From Gordonia hydrophobica NBRC 16057 (GTDB lineage: Bacteria; Actinomycetota; Actinomycetes; Mycobacteriales; Mycobacteriaceae): DNA of 64,000 bases. Positions 1 through 7,658 of this stretch are shown piece by piece. The position numbers were made by a program, and so were the translations under genes. The first letter of the stretch is position 1; the number at the start of each line of letters is the position of its first letter. The notes beneath the pieces were generated by a model that did not search any database, had not been told where the DNA came from, and saw only the letters and a list, made by a program, of their open reading frames with translations. Location of the stretch: NCBI RefSeq assembly GCF_001592365.1, contig NZ_BCWU01000002.1:372001-436000 (forward strand). The letters are read 5' to 3'.

Positions 1-564
1 GTAGTGCACATGCTGGTCGTCCATCCAGTACCAGGCGCCCGGCTGCGACGGGGTGGTCTTGACCACGAGATGTTTGAGGACCTCGGCCTTGTTCGTCACC
101 GGCGCGGTGAACTGGACCACCATCGGCTGTCCGATGCCGATCCCGACGTCGGCGACCAGTTCCGGCGCCGGAACCACGTTCGCGTAGGCGGTCGACGACG
201 GCGCGATCGTGTCGACCGTGAACGTCTTGACCGTCGGCACCTTGTCGGCGTTCACCGCAGTCGCCTTGACCGTGTAGGTGTGGCCGTAGCCCAGGTCCTC
301 GGTGGTGGTCCACTGCTTGCCGCCCGCAGCGGCCTGGCTCGTCACCTGCTTGCCGTCCGCGTTCGTGACGGTCACGGTCGTCAGGGTGCCGCCGGTCGCG
401 TCGACGACGATGGGCGTCGTCGGATTGATCGGCGTGCCGTTCGCAACCGGGACGGCGATCGTCGCCAACGCTGCGGGAGGAACCGGATCGCTGCCGCACG
501 CTGCGAGCATCACTGCCACGGCGAACAGACACGCCACCGACGCGACGACCTTCGATCGATTCAC
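1..564 (-). CDS. L,D-transpeptidase-type lipoprotein, N-terminal part (cut by window edge)
   Basis: The gene reads off the left edge, so only the first 188 codons are present. It begins with GTG at 564, preceded by a GGGGAG ribosome site. Residues 1-22 form a lipoprotein signal with the lipobox LAAC and the lipidated Cys at 23. Two Ig-like segments follow; the second (about residues 135-188, with GIGQPMVVQF and a WYWMDD stretch) resembles the Ig domain that precedes the YkuD catalytic domain of mycobacterial Ldt enzymes, which make 3-3 peptidoglycan crosslinks outside the membrane. The catalytic domain lies outside the window, so the enzyme assignment rests on the Ig domain and lipobox. Confidence 0.75.
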   Translation of the reverse strand, partial: MNRSKVVASVACLFAVAVMLAACGSDPVPPAALATIAVPVANGTPINPTTPIVVDATGGTLTTVTVTNADGKQVTSQAAAGGKQWTTTEDLGYGHTYTVKATAVNADKVPTVKTFTVDTIAPSSTAYANVVPAPELVADVGIGIGQPMVVQFTAPVTNKAEVLKHLVVKTTPSQPGAWYWMDDQHVHY

Positions 565-635
565 TTCTCTCCCCTTGCTCTCGGCGACACCGGTCGCCAC
601 ACCACAATTGTCCACCCGGACCGGCGGCATCGCCC

Positions 636-941
636 CTATCGGGCGTCGACGATCGCGAGCGTCGCCGCCGTCGCCCCGACGGCCGCACCGGTCACGACCA
701 GCACCGACGGCCACGCACCGAGCTTGCGTGCGAGCGGATGTGAGATTCCGAACGCGCCGAGGTACGTTGCCGACAAAGCGGCCGTAACCGCCGGACCGCG
801 GCCGAGCCAACGGCGACCGGCGGCCACTCCCGCGGCGCCGAGGACAACTCCGCCGAGCGGCCGTTTTCCGGTGTAGCGGGCGGCCGCGAAGCCGCCGATC
901 AGACCGGCGGCGACGAGGGGGACGGAGACATCGATGTTCAT
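636..941 (-). CDS. small conserved membrane protein
   Basis: This 101-residue protein is rich in Gly and Ala and shows three or four hydrophobic stretches (about residues 5-20, 28-42, 50-66 and 78-96), so it is probably an inner-membrane protein. No catalytic motif is visible and I do not recognise a named family. It stands alone between the lipoprotein gene and a divergent hydrolase gene, and its ATG at 941 lies about 30 bp from the KstR-type site at 970-983. That site might influence both directions, but this is not shown. Confidence 0.55.
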   Translation of the reverse strand: MNIDVSVPLVAAGLIGGFAAARYTGKRPLGGVVLGAAGVAAGRRWLGRGPAVTAALSATYLGAFGISHPLARKLGAWPSVLVVTGAAVGATAATLAIVDAR

Positions 942-969
942 GGCGTCCAGAGTACGACTGTCCAGAAAC

Positions 970-983
970 TAGAACACGTTCTA
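970..983. promoter_or_regulatory. KstR-type operator before the hydrolase gene
   Basis: The sequence TAGAACACGTTCTA fits the KstR consensus TnnAACnnGTTnnA at every fixed position and is palindromic apart from its central AC. It sits just upstream of a -10 box TATTGT (982-987) that lies 7 bases before ATG 995, so a bound repressor would block the promoter. KstR is the TetR-family repressor of steroid catabolism in mycobacteria and rhodococci. A second copy lies at 56152-56165. Confidence 0.75.
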
Positions 984-994
984 TTGTGGGTGGC

Positions 995-1852
995 ATGGAC
1001 GTGAGCTACGAGGCAACCAAGCGCGAGATCAGCACCGACCAGGGAGTCATCCGCTACCACGAGGCGGGTGAGCAGCACGACGACGTCCTGCTCCTGCTGC
1101 ACGGCAGCGGGCCGGGCGTCAACGGCTGGCGCAATTACCGCGGGAACCTGGAGTTCTTCGCGCGCACCCACCACACCTACATCGTCGAGTTCCCCGGATT
1201 CGGCGTCTCCGACCCGGTCGAGGGCCACCCGGTCCTCACCGCAGGCGCCTCGGTGATCCGCTTCATGGACGCGCTGAGCATGCCGTCCGCGGCCATGGTC
1301 GGGAACTCGATGGGCGGCGTCGTCGGCATCAACCTGGCCATCAAGCACCCCGAGCGCGTCGAGAAGCTCGTGACCATCGGCGGCGTGGGCCCCAACCTCT
1401 TCAGTTCCAGCCCGTCCGAGGGCATTCGCCTGCTGCAGGAGTTCACCGACGCGCCCGACCGCGACAAGCTGCTGCGCTGGCTGAACTCGATGGTCTACGA
1501 CCCGAGCGTCGTCACCGACGAGTTGATCGAAGAACGGTGGGCCGCCGCCAACGATCCGGCCGCGCAGCAGACGGCCGCCATGATGTACGGCTCCAAGGCC
1601 TTCGCGATGATGCAGCAGTTCATGGCGACCTCCGACACCCCGCCCTACTGGGCGATGATGCATAAGGTGACGTGCCCGACCCTGCTGACCTGGGGTCGCG
1701 ACGACCGCGTCAGCCCGCCCGACATGTCGCTGGCGCCGATGCGCCTGATCCCGAACGCGGAACTACACATCTTCCCCCGGTGCGGCCACTGGGTGATGAT
1801 CGAGGCGAAGGACGCCTTCGAGGCGACCGTCGGCGCATTCCTGCAGCGCTGA
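995..1852 (+). CDS. alpha/beta hydrolase of the meta-cleavage product (C-C bond) hydrolase type
   Basis: This 285-residue enzyme has the oxyanion motif HGSGPG (36-41), nucleophile elbow GNSMGG with Ser106, an acid in GRDDR (about Asp236) and His265 in CGHW. The motif set and length match the BphD/HsaD hydrolases, which cleave C-C bonds in ring-opened aromatic or steroid intermediates. ATG 995 is chosen over GTG 986 because a -10 box (TATTGT) lies exactly 7 bases upstream, which suggests a leaderless mRNA. The KstR-type operator at 970-983 ties it to steroid or related catabolism; the true substrate is not evident, and no other steroid ring-cleavage gene lies beside it. Confidence 0.8.
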   Translation: MDVSYEATKREISTDQGVIRYHEAGEQHDDVLLLLHGSGPGVNGWRNYRGNLEFFARTHHTYIVEFPGFGVSDPVEGHPVLTAGASVIRFMDALSMPSAAMVGNSMGGVVGINLAIKHPERVEKLVTIGGVGPNLFSSSPSEGIRLLQEFTDAPDRDKLLRWLNSMVYDPSVVTDELIEERWAAANDPAAQQTAAMMYGSKAFAMMQQFMATSDTPPYWAMMHKVTCPTLLTWGRDDRVSPPDMSLAPMRLIPNAELHIFPRCGHWVMIEAKDAFEATVGAFLQR

Positions 1853-1861
1853 CGGCGCGGC

Positions 1862-2479
1862 TCAACCGCGGGCGACGACGATGCTCGGCGCGAGCACGAC
1901 GGCCAGGTCGTCGGCGACGTCGGAGTCGGCGTTCACATCGGGAGGCATCGCCACGTAGCTGAGCGCCGTCCGCGCGATCATCCGCGCCACCCGGCCCGCC
2001 ATCGGCCCGTCGAGTCCGATCCAGGACTCGACGAGCATCACTTCGAGCCGGGCGCTCGCCGCCGTGATGATCGGCGCGGCGTCGGTCGTGATGAGTTTGA
2101 GCAGGTCCGGCTTCGCCTCCCCGGACAGCAGCGACTGGATCAGCGGGTCGTCCGCCGCATTCGCGAAGAAGCGTGCGAAGCCGGTCCGCAGGGCGCCCTC
2201 GACGTCGTCGACGTTCTCGTCGACCGCGCGGACGATGTCGCCAGTGAACTCCTCCGCCAGTCGGAGCGCGTAGGCCTGCGACAGACCGGCGCGCGAGGAG
2301 AATTCGTTGTACACGGTCTGGCGGCTGACCCCGGCCTGCCGGGCCACGTCGGCCATCGTGACCCGCGCCCAGTCCTTCTCCCTCAACAGCGTCCGCAGAC
2401 CGTCGAGCAGGGTGCTTCGCAGAAGGTGCTTACTGGCTTCGGCGAAGCTGGTCGTCGGGGCGGCCGGCGGAGAACTCAC
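1862..2479 (-). CDS. alkU: TetR-family regulator at the end of the alkane operon
   Basis: This 205-residue protein has a TetR helix-turn-helix at about residues 40-60 (MADVARQAG then TVYNEF). It starts with GTG at 2479, and its first bases overlap the stop codon of rubB in a GTGA junction, so it is translationally coupled as the last gene of alkB-rubA-rubA-rubB. The same gene order, with a TetR gene named alkU, is known from rhodococcal and Gordonia alkane clusters. It probably represses the operon; the inverted repeat at 5289-5313 is a candidate binding site. Confidence 0.85.
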   Translation of the reverse strand: MSSPPAAPTTSFAEASKHLLRSTLLDGLRTLLREKDWARVTMADVARQAGVSRQTVYNEFSSRAGLSQAYALRLAEEFTGDIVRAVDENVDDVEGALRTGFARFFANAADDPLIQSLLSGEAKPDLLKLITTDAAPIITAASARLEVMLVESWIGLDGPMAGRVARMIARTALSYVAMPPDVNADSDVADDLAVVLAPSIVVARG

Positions 2480-3654
2480 ACCCTCGAGCCTAACGCCGCC
2501 GCGATCTCCGAGCGGCAGGCGCGTGCCGCGGCGGCACGGCCGACAGCCACCGCGCCGATCAGATCGTCGCCGTCGTAGGTCGTCACCAGTGCGTCGCCGT
2601 CGCCGAGAGATCCCTCGATCCGGACGTCGTCGGTCCCCGTGGGCCACCCCACCATCTGAACGTTGACGCCGTACTGGATGGTCCACGCCCGCGGGACCTC
2701 GGTGAACGACGGCGCCGGTGTGCCCGCGAGGTCCGCCAGAACCGATTTCGCGGCGGCTCGCCCCTGGTCGGTCGCACCGAACCAGTGCTCCCCGCGCGCG
2801 GGCTCCCCCGTCCGCAGATCGGGCAACGCTGCGGCGTCGCCCGCGGCGTAGACGCCGGGAGCACTGGTGGCCAGCGTGCTGTCGACCACGATTCCGTGGG
2901 GGCCGACCGCCAGGCCCGCCCCCTCGGCGAGGGCGACGTCCGGGCGCGCGCCGATCGCCGCGACGACCGTCCCGACCAGCTGCGTCCCGTCGGTCAGCTG
3001 CACCCGACGTGCGGTGGCGGAGTCGGCGACCGACGCGGTCCGCAGCCAGACGCCGTTCCCGACGTGGAGTCCGGCGAGGTAGTCGGACACCTGATGCGGA
3101 ACCACCCGGCCGACGACGCGATCGGCCGCCTCGACCACCGTCGCGGTCATGCCGTGCGCCGCGACGGACGCGGCGAGTTCCAGACCGATCAGCCCGCCGC
3201 CGATCACCACGAGCCGCTGGGACCGAGACAGATCGTCGCGAATGGCGGCCGCGTCGGCGCGGGTCCGGAGGGTCGGCACGGCCGGGTCCAGCCAGCCGGG
3301 CCGGATCGGCCGGCCGCCCGTCGCCACGATGAGCGCCCGGTAGCGGACCGACGCGCCGTCGTCCAGGCTCACCGTGCGCGCGTCGACGTCGATCCCGGTG
3401 ACCCGGACGCCCGCGCGGACGTCGATCGTCTTCTGGGCCCAGAACTCCGGTTTCTGCAGCGCGATCCGACCTTCCGAGAGGTCGGCGGCGAGCAGGTCTT
3501 TGGAGAGTGCCGTGCGGCGGTACGGCAGACCGGACTCCGCGCCGATCACCGTCACGGGCCCGTCGTACCCGTCGGCCCGCAGCGTGGTGGCCGCGGTGAC
3601 GCCTGCGGTTCCTGCACCGACGATGACGATCCCGGGTCCGGTCGGCGCCGTCAT
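2476..3654 (-). CDS. rubB: rubredoxin reductase, FAD/NAD(P)H-dependent
   Basis: This 392-residue flavoprotein passes electrons from NAD(P)H to rubredoxin. An N-terminal FAD-binding motif VGAGTAG (about 12-18), a second dinucleotide motif GGGLIG (152-157) and the FAD-ribityl motif near residue 270 (VYAAGDAA) follow the normal order of the rubredoxin/ferredoxin reductase family. Its ATG at 3654 overlaps the stop of the second rubredoxin gene (ATGA), and its stop overlaps the GTG of the TetR gene. The tight coupling implies a fixed ratio with its rubredoxin partners. Confidence 0.92.
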   Translation of the reverse strand: MTAPTGPGIVIVGAGTAGVTAATTLRADGYDGPVTVIGAESGLPYRRTALSKDLLAADLSEGRIALQKPEFWAQKTIDVRAGVRVTGIDVDARTVSLDDGASVRYRALIVATGGRPIRPGWLDPAVPTLRTRADAAAIRDDLSRSQRLVVIGGGLIGLELAASVAAHGMTATVVEAADRVVGRVVPHQVSDYLAGLHVGNGVWLRTASVADSATARRVQLTDGTQLVGTVVAAIGARPDVALAEGAGLAVGPHGIVVDSTLATSAPGVYAAGDAAALPDLRTGEPARGEHWFGATDQGRAAAKSVLADLAGTPAPSFTEVPRAWTIQYGVNVQMVGWPTGTDDVRIEGSLGDGDALVTTYDGDDLIGAVAVGRAAAARACRSEIAAALGSRV

Positions 3655-3830
3655 GACCGAGCGACCTCGACCATCGTGAAGTCGGCCTTCGCGGCGCCGC
3701 AGTCCGGGCAGCTCCAGTCATCCGGGATGTCGTCCCAGCGGGTGCCGGGCTCGATGCCGTCTTCGGGCCAGCCCTCGGCCTCGTCGTACTCGAACCCGCA
3801 CTGCTCGCAGCGGAAGAGTTTGAAATTCAT
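3651..3830 (-). CDS. rubA: rubredoxin (second copy in the alkane operon)
   Basis: This 59-residue electron carrier has two iron-binding pairs, CEQCG (8-12) and CPDCG (41-45), and the typical acidic middle segment (PDDWSCPDC). It begins at ATG 3830, one base after the stop of the first rubredoxin gene. It lacks the Arg that follows the second Cys pair in its neighbour, so it is probably the electron-transferring AlkG2-type form; that typing is an inference from rubredoxin subfamilies. It should shuttle electrons from RubB to AlkB. Confidence 0.93.
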   Translation of the reverse strand: MNFKLFRCEQCGFEYDEAEGWPEDGIEPGTRWDDIPDDWSCPDCGAAKADFTMVEVARS

Positions 3831-3831
3831 G

Positions 3832-4005
3832 TCATGCTCCGATCTTGTCGAAATCGATCTTTTCGCGGACCCCGCAGTCGGGGCAGGTCCAGTCGTCGGG
3901 GACGTCGCTCCACGGGGTCCCCGCCGGGAATCCCTCACGGGGTGCGCCCGCGGCTTCGTCGTAGGTGTAGTCGCAGATCTCGCAGCGGTAGGCGCTCATG
4001 CTCAT
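3832..4005 (-). CDS. rubA: rubredoxin (first copy in the alkane operon)
   Basis: This 57-residue protein carries CEICD (8-12) and CPDCG (41-45) as the two Fe-binding pairs. Its ATG at 4005 overlaps the alkB stop codon (ATGA); a second in-frame ATG at 3999 is possible. An Arg lies two residues after the second CxxCG, a feature near that used to separate AlkG1-type from AlkG2-type rubredoxins. AlkG1-type proteins do not always support alkane hydroxylation, so the two rubredoxins may not be interchangeable. Confidence 0.92.
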   Translation of the reverse strand: MSMSAYRCEICDYTYDEAAGAPREGFPAGTPWSDVPDDWTCPDCGVREKIDFDKIGA

Positions 4006-5246
4006 GCCTTCGCGTACCTGGCGAGGACCTTGTCCCGCTTGCCGGGCTGAATGTTGGCGCGGGTGACGTCGCCGTCGTAGTGGTCCAGGACACGGTGGTC
4101 CATGACCTTCCGCCAGATCGGCGGGAAGTAGGCGAGGGTGATCATGCTCGCGTAGCCGCTGGGTAGGTTGGGGGCGCCGTCGAAGCTCCGCAGCGTCTGG
4201 TAGCGACGCGTGGGGTTCGCGTGATGATCCGAGTGCCGCTGCAGGTGGTAGAGGAAGATGTTGGTGCAGATGTGGTCGCTGTTCCACGAGTGCTGCGGGG
4301 TGCAGCGCTCGTAGCGGCCGCGCTCGTTCTTCTGCCGCAGCAGTCCGTAGTGCTCCAAGTAGTTGACGGTCTCCAGCAGGGAGAATCCGTAGACGGCCTG
4401 GATGGCGACGAACGGCAGGATCTGCCACCCGAAGATCGCGGTCAGTCCGCCCCACAGGACGATCGACATGGCCCAGGCGTTCAGGACGTCGTTGCTCGGA
4501 TGAAAGACGGGCTTGTCCGCGCGCCGCAGTCGTGTGGCCTCGAGCTCCCACGCGGACTTCAGGCTGCCGAACACGCTGCGCGGCAAGAAGGTCCAGAAGT
4601 TCTCGCCGAACCGGGAGCTCGCGGGGTCCTCCGGCGTCGCCACGCGGACGTGGTGGCCGCGGTTGTGCTCGATGTAGAAGTGGCCGTAGAAGGTCTGCGC
4701 CAGGGTGATCTTCGAGAGCCAGCGCTCCAAGCTGACCTTCTTGTGCCCGAGCTCGTGCGCGGTGTTGATGCCGATGCCGCCCATCGCGCCGATCGAGAAG
4801 GCCAGGCCGATCTTCGACGCCAGGCCGAGGCCGCCGTCGATGCCGAGCCAGTGCAGGTCACTCGCGGTCCAGAGGTAGCAGGCGAAGACGATGCTGACCA
4901 TCTGGAACGGGATGTACACGTACGTGCAGTAGCGGTAGTACTTGTCGTTCTCGAGCTGCTCCATCACCTCCTCGGGCGGGTTCTGCCCGTCGGGACCGAA
5001 GAAGATGTCGAGGATCGGCAGCAGCACGTAGATCAGGATCGGACCGATCCACCACCAGGCGGGCGAGACGGTGGAGAGCCAGCCCCAGCCGAGGCTGTCC
5101 GACATCGCGTTGAACAGTGCGACGAAGCCGGTCGCGAGGAAGACCGCGGTGGGCGGCACCAGGCCGAGCAGCCACAGGTGGCGCTTCTTGTCCCGCCATT
5201 CGACGTCGACGACAACTGTCTCGTTGTCGATTGCTGGGTTCGCCAT
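4002..5246 (-). CDS. alkB: alkane 1-monooxygenase (membrane di-iron)
   Basis: This 414-residue integral membrane enzyme hydroxylates the terminal carbon of n-alkanes. All diagnostic histidine boxes are present and intact: HELGH (164-168), EHNRGHH (193-199), NYLEHYG (295-301) and LQRHSDHH (335-342), with hydrophobic transmembrane stretches in the first 160 residues and near 260-290. The start at 5246 has a GGAGG site 7 bases upstream; an in-frame start 14 codons earlier lacks one. It heads the operon alkB-rubA-rubA-rubB-tetR, with start/stop overlaps at three of the four junctions. Confidence 0.96.
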   Translation of the reverse strand: MANPAIDNETVVVDVEWRDKKRHLWLLGLVPPTAVFLATGFVALFNAMSDSLGWGWLSTVSPAWWWIGPILIYVLLPILDIFFGPDGQNPPEEVMEQLENDKYYRYCTYVYIPFQMVSIVFACYLWTASDLHWLGIDGGLGLASKIGLAFSIGAMGGIGINTAHELGHKKVSLERWLSKITLAQTFYGHFYIEHNRGHHVRVATPEDPASSRFGENFWTFLPRSVFGSLKSAWELEATRLRRADKPVFHPSNDVLNAWAMSIVLWGGLTAIFGWQILPFVAIQAVYGFSLLETVNYLEHYGLLRQKNERGRYERCTPQHSWNSDHICTNIFLYHLQRHSDHHANPTRRYQTLRSFDGAPNLPSGYASMITLAYFPPIWRKVMDHRVLDHYDGDVTRANIQPGKRDKVLARYAKA

Positions 5247-5288
5247 GTCAGTCCTCCGTAGTCCGGCGAGCTTTGGTGAACTTGACAT

Positions 5289-5313
5289 TAGACGTTGTTA
5301 AGTCGCTTGTCTA
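5289..5313. promoter_or_regulatory. inverted repeat in the alkB promoter region
   Basis: The AT-rich gap between alkB and the divergent GDSL gene contains TAGAC and GTCTA as inverted arms 15 bases apart, 43 bases or more upstream of the alkB start. This is the size and symmetry of a TetR-family operator, and the operon encodes its own TetR protein. The link to that protein is an inference; no clear -35/-10 pair could be assigned. Confidence 0.4.
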
Positions 5314-5376
5314 TACATTTCTCTTGATTTGTAAACTTCGGTGGGCGGCAGCGCCCCGCGATCTATCATCGGATCC

Positions 5377-6150
5377 ATGCGTTATTCACGGTTCGTCGCG
5401 ATCGGCGACTCGCAGACCGAAGGCATGGGCGACGGCGACGCCGAGCGCGGATACCGTGGCTGGGCCGACCGCCTCGCCGAACACCTGGCCGCGAACCAAC
5501 CCGACTTCCGCTACGCCAACCTGGCGGTACGCGGCAAGAACACCCGCGACGTGCTCACCCAGCAGCTGGAGCCCGCCGTCGCATTGCGCCCCGACCTCAT
5601 CGCGGCACCGCTCGGCATGAACGACGTGATCGGCCGCATCGATCTCGACGACGTGCACGCCGACCTCGACGTCATCTACCGCCGGCTCGCCGAGACCGGC
5701 GCCGAGGTCATCGTGTCGACGTTCCCCGACATCTCCGAGATCAATCCGTTCGGGCGCGTCTTCCAGGATCGACTGCTGGACATGAACGGCATGATGCGCG
5801 ACTTCGCTCGCGACTACGGGTTCGTCCTCGTCGACCTCTATGCCGCGCCCGTCCTGCGCGACCGCCGGTCGTGGTCGCGCGATCGCCTGCACGCCTCCTC
5901 CGCAGGCCACGAGCGTTTTGCCGCGGGCGCAGCGTTCGCGCTCGGCCTCCCCGAGGGCGCGCAGGACTGGGGCAGTCCACTGCCGCCGCGATCGGAGCCC
6001 AATCGGATCGTCCGCATCGCCGATGACGCCCGCTGGCTCATGGAGTCGTTCTCCCCGTGGATCATTCGCAAGATGCGCGGGCGGTCGTTGGGCGACGGGC
6101 GCCTCCCGAAACGCGCCGAGCTGCTCCCGGTCGCGTCGCCCGGCAGCTGA
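5377..6150 (+). CDS. SGNH/GDSL-family hydrolase (esterase or lipase-like)
   Basis: This 257-residue protein has the SGNH blocks in order: GDSQ with the nucleophile Ser12, Gly53, GMND with Asn82, and the DRLH block with Asp169 and His172. No signal peptide is visible, so it probably acts in the cytoplasm on an ester or thioester; the substrate is unknown. ATG 5377 is preceded by TATCAT (5364-5369) exactly 7 bases upstream, which suggests leaderless expression. A strong hairpin follows at 6188-6234. It is divergent from the alkane operon, which makes a role in alkyl ester metabolism possible but unproven. Confidence 0.85.
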   Translation: MRYSRFVAIGDSQTEGMGDGDAERGYRGWADRLAEHLAANQPDFRYANLAVRGKNTRDVLTQQLEPAVALRPDLIAAPLGMNDVIGRIDLDDVHADLDVIYRRLAETGAEVIVSTFPDISEINPFGRVFQDRLLDMNGMMRDFARDYGFVLVDLYAAPVLRDRRSWSRDRLHASSAGHERFAAGAAFALGLPEGAQDWGSPLPPRSEPNRIVRIADDARWLMESFSPWIIRKMRGRSLGDGRLPKRAELLPVASPGS

Positions 6151-6187
6151 CCCGCAGCGGGCGTCCCGCCGCCGTCCCACCAAAGAG

Positions 6188-6234
6188 TTGTGCCGTATTT
6201 CGTTACCCGATTCGGGTAACGAAATACGGCACAA
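6188..6234 (+). terminator. perfect 23-bp inverted repeat after the GDSL gene
   Basis: Arms 6188-6210 and 6212-6234 are perfectly complementary around one central base. It lies 38 bases after the GDSL stop and has no T-run, so it would act as the tail-less hairpin terminator type seen in actinobacteria. The 360-bp stretch from 6151 to 6510 holds only this hairpin and the one at 6447-6484; I see no gene in it. The outer stem TGCCGTATTT resembles the outer stem of the hairpin at 51332-51382. Confidence 0.7.
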
Positions 6235-6446
6235 AAGGTTTTCTTCCAAGAAACGTTGTCACTCCGGCCGTAAGCGGCCTACAGCACTCACGGGTCGTCG
6301 ATGCAGTTCCGTTCGCCATGTCTGTCCATCCCGCGCCTCCCCGCTCGGTCTGATCATCGTGCCCCGTGCGCGCCATCGTCGCCAGTGCGCAATCCACAGG
6401 CTCCGGCACCAACGCCACACCTATTCACAGGGCCTGCAATCAAGCA

Positions 6447-6484
6447 GTGAGCCCCGGTGGACCGTGCGGTTCACCGGGTCTCAC
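6447..6484 (-). terminator. hairpin after the broken SnoaL-like gene
   Basis: Arms of 17 bases (6447-6463 and 6468-6484) enclose a 4-base loop, with one G-T pair and one mismatch. On the minus strand it lies 27 bases past the stop of the SnoaL-like gene. Its core (GCCCCGGTG-ACC, loop, GGTTCACCGGG) is nearly the same as the perfect hairpin at 7597-7644, so the two look like copies of one element. Confidence 0.65.
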
Positions 6485-6510
6485 CGGCAGCGTGAACGAT
6501 CGGTGAGGTG

Positions 6511-6900
6511 TCAGGCCTGACCCAGCGCCTTGACCATCTCGGCGTACTTCGGCGCCATCTGCGCTGCCATCGCCTTCGACGCCGACAGCGGGCGCAGCAT
6601 GATCGTGAACTGGTCGATCAGACCGTCGTCATTGAGGTGAATGAAGTCGCAGCCGTGGACCTGCAGTCCGTCGACCATCGCGGTGAAGATCAGCGCGTGG
6701 CCGTTCGCGTCGTCGACGTACTCGTGCTGGTACTCGAAGTCGGTCAGCGTCGTCGAGACGGCGTGCAGGATGCCGCCGACCACCGCCCGGCCCTAATAGG
6801 GCTTGAACGCCAGCGGACTGAGCAGTTCGACGTCGTCGGCGAGCAGCGCCGGAATGGCGGAGAAGTCGTTGGCCTCGACCGCCTTACGGAACTCGATCAT
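6511..6900 (-). pseudogene. SnoaL/NTF2-like protein gene interrupted by an in-frame TAG
   Basis: Reading from ATG 6900, the frame gives a normal start of an NTF2-like fold (MIEFRKAVEANDFSAIPAL...), then TAG at 6793-6795 replaces codon 36, after LAFKPY. The same frame continues without further damage to 6511 (GRAVVGGILHAV... to ALGQA), for a full length of 129 residues, normal for this family. A single base change from GAG, CAG or a similar codon would explain it. The gene overlaps the end of the upstream tautomerase gene by 17 bases. An internal start near 6783 could make a 90-residue product, which would lack the first helices. It may be a recent pseudogene or a sequence error. Confidence 0.75.
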
Positions 6901-7423
6901 GCGACGCCGCCTTCCGCGCCTCGCCGACTCGGCCGATCTGATCGCGCTCCGCGCGGTTCGCGGACAACCGCTTCTGCGCCATCGACGCCGCTCGGGTCGG
7001 ATCGCCCGTCGTCAGGGTGAAGAGTTGTTCGAGACCGAAGACCTGTCCTGCGCCGCCCCAGTGGCCCTCGGGGATCTCCAGCGGGAACACCCAGACGCGT
7101 TCTGCGCCTTCGGTTCCGTCACCGCCCTCGGCACGCAGAACGGCCGAGGTGATGTACGAGACGATCTCCGCCTTGCGGTCGGCTCCGTTGATGTTGCCCT
7201 GCGGCACGGACGCCAGAATGCGGTAGCGAGGCTTCGCCGACGGCGATCCACCCACATACAGGGCCGACCGATGAACGTAAGCCCAGCCGATCTCGCGAGC
7301 AAAGGGGTTGGTGGGATCGGCGCCCTCGATCTTGAGCATGAACGTCGTGAGGTCATCGATCAGGGCGGCCTCGGCGTCGGGCGTCAGCGCACCGTCGGGA
7401 ATGAACAGGTCGAGCATCGGCAT
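6884..7423 (-). CDS. tautomerase-superfamily protein with Pro after the initiator Met
   Basis: The start at 7423 gives MPMLDLFIPDGAL, placing Pro directly after Met, as needed for the catalytic N-terminal proline of 4-oxalocrotonate-type tautomerases. At 179 residues it is longer than a single 60-80 residue tautomerase unit, with YVGG and a C-terminal helical tail. The reaction is likely keto-enol isomerisation or a related step on an unknown acid. A longer frame reaching 7597 is rejected because it would bury the Pro. It sits upstream of, and overlaps, the broken SnoaL-like gene. Confidence 0.75.
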   Translation of the reverse strand: MPMLDLFIPDGALTPDAEAALIDDLTTFMLKIEGADPTNPFAREIGWAYVHRSALYVGGSPSAKPRYRILASVPQGNINGADRKAEIVSYITSAVLRAEGGDGTEGAERVWVFPLEIPEGHWGGAGQVFGLEQLFTLTTGDPTRAASMAQKRLSANRAERDQIGRVGEARKAASHDRVP

Positions 7424-7526
7424 GGCGTTTCTCCATTCATGTGGACTGATCCAGAGCCACGGACGGTGACCCGGTCGGCTGGTCGACGATTCCCGCGTCA
7501 TCGCGAGGACCTCGAATAGACCATTA

Positions 7527-7550
7527 CGTCTAGACGATACAGTCCAGACG
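7527..7550. promoter_or_regulatory. possible operator upstream of the tautomerase gene
   Basis: The palindrome CGTCTAGACG (7527-7536) is followed by a further GTCCAGACG (7542-7550), about 105-127 bases before the tautomerase start. The symmetry fits a TetR/MarR-type site, but no regulator gene lies beside it, so the function is open. Confidence 0.3.
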
Positions 7551-7596
7551 GGTGCACGACAAGACCTTGACACCGATCCATCCATCGACCTGACCA

Positions 7597-7644
7597 AACC
7601 AGTCAGCCCCGGTGAACCGCATGGTTCACCGGGGCTGACTGGTT
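7597..7644 (-). terminator. perfect 22-bp hairpin after fadB
   Basis: Arms 7597-7618 and 7623-7644 pair perfectly around the loop GCAT. On the minus strand the hairpin begins 14 bases after the fadB stop codon, so it should end the fadA-fadB transcript before the tautomerase gene. There is no T-run. The core matches the hairpin at 6447-6484. Confidence 0.75.
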
Positions 7645-7658
7645 GCGCAGCTAGACGA

